A stretch of 64,000 nucleotides of DNA, from the NCBI GenBank assembly GCA_019638115.1, contig JAHBUK010000003.1, positions 558,001-622,000 of the forward strand. Reading direction: 5' to 3'. The translations under genes were made by a program, and so were the position numbers. The stretch comes from Flavobacteriales bacterium (GTDB taxonomy: Bacteria > Bacteroidota > Bacteroidia > Flavobacteriales_F > PHOS-HE28). Of the stretch, positions 59,098 through 64,000 are shown in pieces. The notes under the pieces are model-generated. The model was not told the origin of the DNA. It saw only the letters and a list, made by a program, of their open reading frames with translations, and searched no databases. Each line of letters begins with the position of its first letter. The stretch's first letter is position 1.

Positions 59098-60651
59098 GTG
59101 AACGTAGACCTGGTCATCCATTCGGGTCCAACGGAAGTTGCCATTGCGCTGCTTAAGGACAAAGTCTTGTCCGAATTGCACCGCGAGCGCACTGAGCGTG
59201 GCTTTGCCGTGGGCGATATCTACCTGGCCAAGGTCCGGAAAGTGGCGCCAAGCCTCAATGCGGCCTTCGTGGATGTAGGGCACGAAAAGGATGCCTTTCT
59301 ACATTACCTCGATCTCGGTCCCCAGTACCGCAACTCCTACAAATACACCAAGGGTGCCGTAGGAGGAAGCTTGCGCACTTCAACCTTGGAGGAGTGGAAG
59401 CCGGAAAAGGACATCGATAAGAACGGCAAGCTCTCCGATGTGGTGAGTGCCAGCCAAAGCATCCTGGTGCAGATCGTCAAAGAGCCGATCAGCACAAAGG
59501 GCCCGCGCCTTTCGGCAGAGGTGACGCTGGCCGGTCGGTACATGGTGCTGGTGCCTTTCATCAACAAGGTGAGCATCTCCGCGCGCATCAAGGATGAGGA
59601 GGAGCGTGCACGCCTGAAGCAGCTCATGCAGCGCATCCGCCCCGTGAACTTCGGGGTTATCATCCGCACCAATGCGGAGCACAAGAAGACCGAGGACCTG
59701 GAAGCCGACCTGAAGTCGCTGCTGGCCCGCTGGGATGTGCTCTTCCACAACCTGCGGAATGCCATCCCGCCGAAGAAGGTGTTGGGCGAGATCGATCGCA
59801 CCAGTGCCGTGCTGCGCGACCTGCTCAACAAGGACTTCAACAACATCCACGTGGATGATGAGCTCCTGGCCGAGGAGATGCGCCAGACCTTGGAGAAGAT
59901 AGCTCCGGAAAAGGCCGGTATCGTGAAGGCCTACAAGGGCAAGCTCGACATCTTCGACCAGTTCGGGGTGAACAAGCAGATCAAGCAGGCCTTCGGCAGG
60001 CAGGTGATGCTGCCCAGCGGCGCCAGTCTGATCATTGAGAAGACCGAGGCCATGCACGTCATCGACGTGAACAGTGGCAGCCGCAAAGGCGCCGGGGCCA
60101 AGGACCAGGAGACCAACGTGCTGGAACTCAACATCGAGGCCGCCAAGGAGATCGCCCGCTTGCTGCGATTGCGCGACATGGGCGGCATCGTTGCCATCGA
60201 CTTCGTGGACCTCTACGAGCCGGAGAACCGCCGTGCGCTCCACAAGGCATTGAAGGATGCCATGGCCGACGACAAGGCCAAGCACAACGTATTGCCCCCG
60301 AGCCGATTCGGTGTCATCGAACTCACCCGCCAGCGCGTGCGGCCGGAAACGGAGATCGACACCAGCGAGAGCTGCCCCACCTGCGCCGGTACCGGGGAGG
60401 TGCAGGCACCGGTGCTGATCGTGGACCAGATCGAGCACGCCATCAACTACCTGATCACGGAGAAGGACATGAGCGGGCTTACGCTCGGCGTGCATCCCTT
60501 CATCCATGCCTACCTCACCAAGGGGCTGCCAAGCATTCAACACAAATGGTGGATGCGCTGGCGGAGGTGGGTGAAGGTGAAGCCCGTTGGCAGCTTGCAG
60601 TTCCTGAGCTTCACGGTGCTCGATACCGAGGGCAACGAGGTGCCCATTTAG
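59098..60651 (+). CDS. rng: Ribonuclease G (RNase E/G family)
   Basis: A 517-residue endonuclease for rRNA and mRNA processing. The conserved start VNVDLVIHSGPTEVAIALL begins at GTG 59098; no ATG is in a suitable place. S1 domain about 35-125 (GDIYLAKVRKVAPSLNAAFVDVGHEKDAFLH); catalytic region with MHVIDVNSGS and GGIVAIDFVDLYEPENR carrying the two metal-binding Asp; zinc-link CPTCAGTG near 430. Normal length for RNase G, without the long C-terminal scaffold of RNase E. Confidence 0.96.
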   Translation: MNVDLVIHSGPTEVAIALLKDKVLSELHRERTERGFAVGDIYLAKVRKVAPSLNAAFVDVGHEKDAFLHYLDLGPQYRNSYKYTKGAVGGSLRTSTLEEWKPEKDIDKNGKLSDVVSASQSILVQIVKEPISTKGPRLSAEVTLAGRYMVLVPFINKVSISARIKDEEERARLKQLMQRIRPVNFGVIIRTNAEHKKTEDLEADLKSLLARWDVLFHNLRNAIPPKKVLGEIDRTSAVLRDLLNKDFNNIHVDDELLAEEMRQTLEKIAPEKAGIVKAYKGKLDIFDQFGVNKQIKQAFGRQVMLPSGASLIIEKTEAMHVIDVNSGSRKGAGAKDQETNVLELNIEAAKEIARLLRLRDMGGIVAIDFVDLYEPENRRALHKALKDAMADDKAKHNVLPPSRFGVIELTRQRVRPETEIDTSESCPTCAGTGEVQAPVLIVDQIEHAINYLITEKDMSGLTLGVHPFIHAYLTKGLPSIQHKWWMRWRRWVKVKPVGSLQFLSFTVLDTEGNEVPI

Positions 60652-60685
60652 CAGTTCCACCCGGTTCTCGATCTCCTTTGTCGGC

Positions 60686-61159
60686 ATGGGCGCTCCGCTT
60701 TCCGCCCCCGATGCGCTGGTGAAGGCCCGCGCCTATTGTGCCCGCCAGGAACGCGCCCAGCAGGAGGTGCGCGACAAGCTCTACGCTTGGGAGCTATCCG
60801 GAAAGGATGTGGAGGCCATCATCAGCCAGCTGATCGCCGAGGGCTACCTCAACGAAGCGCGCTTCGCCGAGCATTTCGCAGTGAGCAAACTCCGCCAAAA
60901 GGCCTGGGGAAAGCGCAAAGTGGAACACGCCCTTCGCCTGAAGCGCGTCTCCGAACCGTGCATCCGGGCAGCGTTGGCCGCCATTGCCGACGATGAACAC
61001 CTGGCCCAACTGGGCAAGCTGGCGGCCAAGCGTTGGGCGCAACGTAAGGATGTCGATCCCCGTGCGCGAAGGATGAACGTGATGCGCTACCTGTTGGCCA
61101 AGGGATATCCTTCCGACGCCATCGTGCGGGAATTGGACCGCTTGGAGCAGGACAAGTAG
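60686..61159 (+). CDS. recX: RecX-family regulatory protein
   Basis: A 157-residue all-helical protein; RecX relatives modulate RecA filaments. Three tandem three-helix repeats: ALVKARAYCARQERAQQEVRDKL, VEAIISQLIAEGYLNEARFAEHFAVSKLRQKAWGKRKVEHALRLK, and MNVMRYLLAKGYPSDAIVRELDR. It lies 34 bp after rng and converges on the ABC importer genes. recA is not in the window. Confidence 0.9.
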   Translation: MGAPLSAPDALVKARAYCARQERAQQEVRDKLYAWELSGKDVEAIISQLIAEGYLNEARFAEHFAVSKLRQKAWGKRKVEHALRLKRVSEPCIRAALAAIADDEHLAQLGKLAAKRWAQRKDVDPRARRMNVMRYLLAKGYPSDAIVRELDRLEQDK

Positions 61160-61171
61160 GACGGACAGTGT

Positions 61172-61930
61172 TCAGCGCAGGGAGCCGGTATTGGCATCGA
61201 AGGTGAGTCCTTCGCTTTGGAAGGCGCTGGCCAGTGCCCCGGAAGCAATGGCCTCCGCTGGCGTTCCGCTCCACGTCTTTCCCTGGTGGATCAATACGAT
61301 CCGGTCCGCAAGATCGAGGGCACTGCGCAGGTCGTGCGTGGAAAGCAGCACGGATCGGCCGAGTTCCCGGGCGATGCGCTGCAAGAGCCGCATCACCTTC
61401 ACACTGTTCACCAGGTCCAGGAAAGCGGTCGGCTCATCCAGCAGCAACACCGGTGTATCCTGCGCCAAGGCTCGGGCGATCATCACTTGCTGGCGCTCAC
61501 CATCGCTGAGTGCTTCCAAGGCGCGCTCCCCGAAGTTGCCGATCCCACAGCGCTCCAGGGCCTGCTCCACCACTTGCTCATCGGCTGGTGTGAGTGTGCC
61601 CAGCACGCCGGTCCACGGTTGACGACCCAGCCCCACCAGCGTTCGCACGTCCAGCAGCCCCGCCTGTGGTCTTCCGGTCAATACCACGGCCATGTGCTGT
61701 GCACGCTCCCGCGCACTGAGTTCTCCCAGTTCGCGGTCGCCGCAATGGATGGTGCCGGAAATGGGCTTGAGCAGGCCGGCCAGTGTACGCAGCAGGGTGG
61801 ATTTGCCGCTTCCGTTCACGCCGATCATGGCCACCAACTCGCCGGGCAACAGCTGCAGGTCTATGCCTTCGACCACCGCGCATGGACCATGGCCGACACT
61901 GAGAGAGCGGGTGTGCAAGGGATGCTTCAT
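61172..61930 (-). CDS. ABC transporter ATP-binding protein (FecE/BtuD/HmuV type)
   Basis: A 252-residue ATPase of a metal-chelate importer. Walker A GVNGSGKST near residue 40, Q-loop VVLTGRPQ near 82, signature LSDGERQQVMIARAL near 140, Walker B PVLLLDEPTAFLD near 160, switch His in LLSTHDLRSALDLADRI. ATG 61928-61930 overlaps the permease stop, so the two are translationally coupled. The substrate (iron-siderophore, heme or cobalamin) cannot be told by eye, and no binding-protein gene adjoins. Confidence 0.94.
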   Translation of the reverse strand: MKHPLHTRSLSVGHGPCAVVEGIDLQLLPGELVAMIGVNGSGKSTLLRTLAGLLKPISGTIHCGDRELGELSARERAQHMAVVLTGRPQAGLLDVRTLVGLGRQPWTGVLGTLTPADEQVVEQALERCGIGNFGERALEALSDGERQQVMIARALAQDTPVLLLDEPTAFLDLVNSVKVMRLLQRIARELGRSVLLSTHDLRSALDLADRIVLIHQGKTWSGTPAEAIASGALASAFQSEGLTFDANTGSLR

Positions 61931-62946
61931 GCCGCGCGCGCCCAACGTTTGCCGCTCAACAGGACCCAGGCCACCACCGGGGCGCCCAGCAGTGAGGTAA
62001 CGGCGTTCAGGGGAATACTGGCCTCCGAGCCTGGCAGTCGTGCCACCAGGTCGCAAAGCAAGGCCAGCACGGCACCGCAGAGGATGGTGGCAGGCATCAG
62101 CAGGCGGTGGTCACTACTTCTGAGCAGGCCACGTGCCACATGCGGCGTGGCCAGGCCAAGGAATGCGATCGGTCCGCAGAACGCGGTGATCGTTCCAGCG
62201 AGTAGGCCGGTGGTCCACATGATGATGCGTCGTGTGCGGGCCACCTGCACACCCATGGTGGCGGCCTGGTCCTCGCCCAGCAGAAGCGCGTTCAGCGGCT
62301 TCACCAGTAACAATGCCGCGCCGATGCCAAGCACTCCGGGTACCACCAGCCAGGGCAGTCGCTCCACGCTTACCCCGGCGAAGGAGCCCATGCCCCAGAG
62401 CACATAGCCCTTCAGCGCATTGGCGGGGCTGGTGGCTTGCATCACGCTGATCAGTGCCGAACAGAGGTAGCCCACCATAAGGCCGATGATGAGCAGGGTG
62501 ATGCCATCGCCGATGCGCCGGTCGGCCAGCAGGATCACAGTAAGCACGCCGAGTGCGCCGGCCAAGGAGGCGAGCACCAGTTTGGCATCAGGGGCAAGCG
62601 GCAGCCAATTCAACAGTGGCTGCATGAGTAGCATGAAGGCCACACCGAGGCTTGCGCCCGAGCTGATGCCCAGAACGGATGGGCCGGCAAGCGGGTTCCG
62701 GAACAGGGTCTGCATCAGCAAGCCGCAAGCGGCCAGGCCGCCGCCTGCCACTAATGCGGTCATGGCTTGTGGTAGCCGGATGCTGCGGACGATCAATCCG
62801 TGTCCCGCCTGTTCCGCCTCGCCGATCAGTGCCTTCCAGACCGCAGTGGGAGATAGGGTGACGGAGCCTGTCCAGAGATGCAGGAGAAAGAGCAGGGTGC
62901 CAAGCACGGGCAGGAGCACGAAGGGCCAGCGGCGCGCATTGGACAT
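61927..62946 (-). CDS. FecCD-family ABC transporter permease
   Basis: A 339-residue inner-membrane permease with about ten helices. Family hallmarks: IRLPQAMTALVAGGGLAACGLLMQTLFRNPLAGPSVLGISSGASLGVAF near residue 56, GYVLWGMGSF near 185, and CGPIAFLGLATPHVARGLLRSSDHRLLMPATILCGAVLALLCDLVAR in the C-terminal half including the coupling EAA-like loop. First gene of a two-gene operon with the ATPase. A TACCTTCG box lies at 62951-62958. Confidence 0.95.
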   Translation of the reverse strand: MSNARRWPFVLLPVLGTLLFLLHLWTGSVTLSPTAVWKALIGEAEQAGHGLIVRSIRLPQAMTALVAGGGLAACGLLMQTLFRNPLAGPSVLGISSGASLGVAFMLLMQPLLNWLPLAPDAKLVLASLAGALGVLTVILLADRRIGDGITLLIIGLMVGYLCSALISVMQATSPANALKGYVLWGMGSFAGVSVERLPWLVVPGVLGIGAALLLVKPLNALLLGEDQAATMGVQVARTRRIIMWTTGLLAGTITAFCGPIAFLGLATPHVARGLLRSSDHRLLMPATILCGAVLALLCDLVARLPGSEASIPLNAVTSLLGAPVVAWVLLSGKRWARAA

Positions 62947-62950
62947 TCGG

Positions 62951-62958
62951 CGAAGGTA
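62951..62958 (-). promoter_or_regulatory. -7 box of the FecCD-type importer operon
   Basis: TACCTTCG on the minus strand, 4 bp before the ATG. No cobalamin riboswitch or Fur-like palindrome is evident. Confidence 0.35.
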
Positions 62959-63016
62959 TCGTCATGATCGGCACGGTGATCGCTCGATGGAGCCCCGTAT
63001 TTTCGCCCCTCTTTCC

Positions 63017-64000
63017 ATGCGCTCCCTGTTGTTATTCGCTTCCTTGTTGTTGGCCACCGCTGTGCTCGGCCAACGTAAACAGCTGGAGAAAGCCGCCAGT
63101 TATGAGCAGGCCGGTATGTTGCAGGAGGCGTTCACGCGCTACGAAGCCATCCACAAGGGCAAGCCCAAGCGCGTGGAAGCACACCTGGGCATGAAACGCT
63201 GTGCGCAAGGGCTCTTCGATCGCATGCAGCAGGACGCTTCAGGCTTCTACCTGCTCAACGACCTTGATGCCGGCGACCGGAAGCGCTCGGAAGCGATCCT
63301 CTACAAGCAGCAGATGGACCGTAAGGGCTTGGAGTTGCAAGTGGATGCGCTGTTGGATGTGCGCCGTCGCGATGCGCAACTGTACCGGGCGAACACACTG
63401 TATGAGCAAGCCGATGCGGCTTACCGGGCGGACCGATTTGCCGATGCGGAAGAACTTGCGCAACGCAGTTTGAAGCTGAACTCCGAGCGCAAGGAGGCCG
63501 AGTACCTGCTGAAGCTGGCACAGCTTGAACCGCTTTACCGACAAGGGAAGCGCGCCATGGACCTGGAGCTTTGGCGCGACGCCTTCCAAGCGTTCAAACG
63601 GGTTACGGACCGTGATGCCGGTTACCGCGATTCATGGGCTTTGTTGAGCGCAGTGCGCGAACGGGCCGTGCTGGTGGTGGCTTATGTGCCGCTCTTCAAC
63701 AAGAGCGTCTACTCCACCAATCTGAGCCTAAGCGGCGAAGGCCAGATCGAGGCCCAGTTGGCGGCCTCCACCAAGCAGGCCATTCTGGACCTGAAGAGCC
63801 CCTTGATCATGCTGGTGGACCGCGACAATACCGACCAGCTACTGGCCGAACAGCAGCGCCAGTTGAGCGGCGTGTTCGACGATCGCTACGTGGTGGATGC
63901 GGGCAAGCTGATCGGTGCGCGGTACGTGCTCACGTCCAAGATCCTGCGTTACGATGAACTGCTGCGCCGCGAGGTTGAGGTGCAGTTCCAACTGTTGGAT
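63017..64000 (+). CDS. Exported TPR protein, cut by the right edge
   Basis: The first 328 codons of an exported protein. Signal peptide about 1-18 (FASLLLATAVLGQ). Helical TPR-like repeats follow at about 20-210 (AASYEQAGMLQEAFTRYEAIHKGKP, ADRFADAEELAQRSLKLNSE, DAFQAFKRVTDRDAGY). From about 218 (VLVVAYVPLFNKSVYSTNLSLSG) the sequence resembles the CsgG-like fold of curli-secretion and penicillin-binding-regulator lipoproteins, with IMLVDRDNTDQLLAEQQ and DAGKLIGARYVLTSKI. A TATTTTCG box at 62998-63005 precedes it. The C-terminus is outside the window, so family assignment is tentative. Confidence 0.82.
   Translation, partial: MRSLLLFASLLLATAVLGQRKQLEKAASYEQAGMLQEAFTRYEAIHKGKPKRVEAHLGMKRCAQGLFDRMQQDASGFYLLNDLDAGDRKRSEAILYKQQMDRKGLELQVDALLDVRRRDAQLYRANTLYEQADAAYRADRFADAEELAQRSLKLNSERKEAEYLLKLAQLEPLYRQGKRAMDLELWRDAFQAFKRVTDRDAGYRDSWALLSAVRERAVLVVAYVPLFNKSVYSTNLSLSGEGQIEAQLAASTKQAILDLKSPLIMLVDRDNTDQLLAEQQRQLSGVFDDRYVVDAGKLIGARYVLTSKILRYDELLRREVEVQFQLLD

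Noticed and set aside
61172-62960. Cobalamin riboswitch or Fur box upstream of the FecCD-type importer
   Set aside because: Only 4 bp separate the -7 box from the ATG, leaving no room for a riboswitch; no A/T-rich palindrome of Fur type is visible.

Overview
The window is GC-rich chromosomal DNA from a member of Bacteroidota, most likely an uncultured high-GC Flavobacteriales lineage. This rests on a complete type IX secretion / gliding block (porP/sprF-like, gldK, gldL, gldM, gldN), a separate gldE-gldD pair beside ssb and mutY, T9SS-type C-terminal sorting domains, TonB-dependent receptors with carboxypeptidase-regulatory-like N-domains, and promoters of the Bacteroidota form TTG-N19/20-TAnnTTyG. 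I see no plasmid or phage backbone, no rRNA, no CRISPR array and no transposase. One tRNA is present, initiator tRNA-fMet.

Layout. 1-11.2 kb is a minus-strand surface and envelope region: a TonB receptor cut by the window edge, an RRM/RGG RNA-binding protein, a secreted esterase, a GNAT, two DUF4139 paralogs (one carrying an inserted TonB-receptor-like plug), a three-repeat secreted protein and a beta-helix protein. A plus-strand fatty acid desaturase lies among them. 11.4-16.0 kb is a translationally coupled trio: ECF sigma factor, membrane-anchored TPR anti-sigma-like protein, and a TPR-CHAT caspase-fold protein. 16.0-17.6 kb is an AT-rich one-gene island (AAA ATPase) bracketed by near-identical copies of a terminator. 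17.6-25.2 kb is the conserved Bacteroidota run groEL-groES-secG-TPR-lptE-sigma54 activator-miaB, then msrB. 25.5-40.2 kb holds topA, an arginase-fold protein, porP/sprF, gldKLMN, then a second gldN, an ABC-F ATPase, a second gldM, and tRNA-fMet.

40.3-50.6 kb carries era, der, a TonB receptor, a repeat-rich surface protein, a Cys/Met-metabolism PLP enzyme and two glycosyltransferases. 50.6-51.8 kb is a VapBC-type toxin-antitoxin pair bracketed by short direct repeats. 51.8-64 kb has an EamA transporter, a heavy-metal-domain lipoprotein, heme A synthase, gldD-gldE-ssb-mutY, HU, a TPR protein, a 31-residue basic ribosomal-type protein, RNase G, RecX, a FecCD/FecE-type ABC importer, and a TPR protein cut by the right edge.

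The most unusual items are: a duplicated GldM/GldN pair without a second GldL; a DUF4139 protein with a TonB plug nested in it; the ATPase island with duplicated terminator and three operator-like sites; a hairpin-pair repeat read in frame inside miaB; and several long self-complementary repeats between genes. Functions are assigned from motifs and gene order read by eye; no database search was run.
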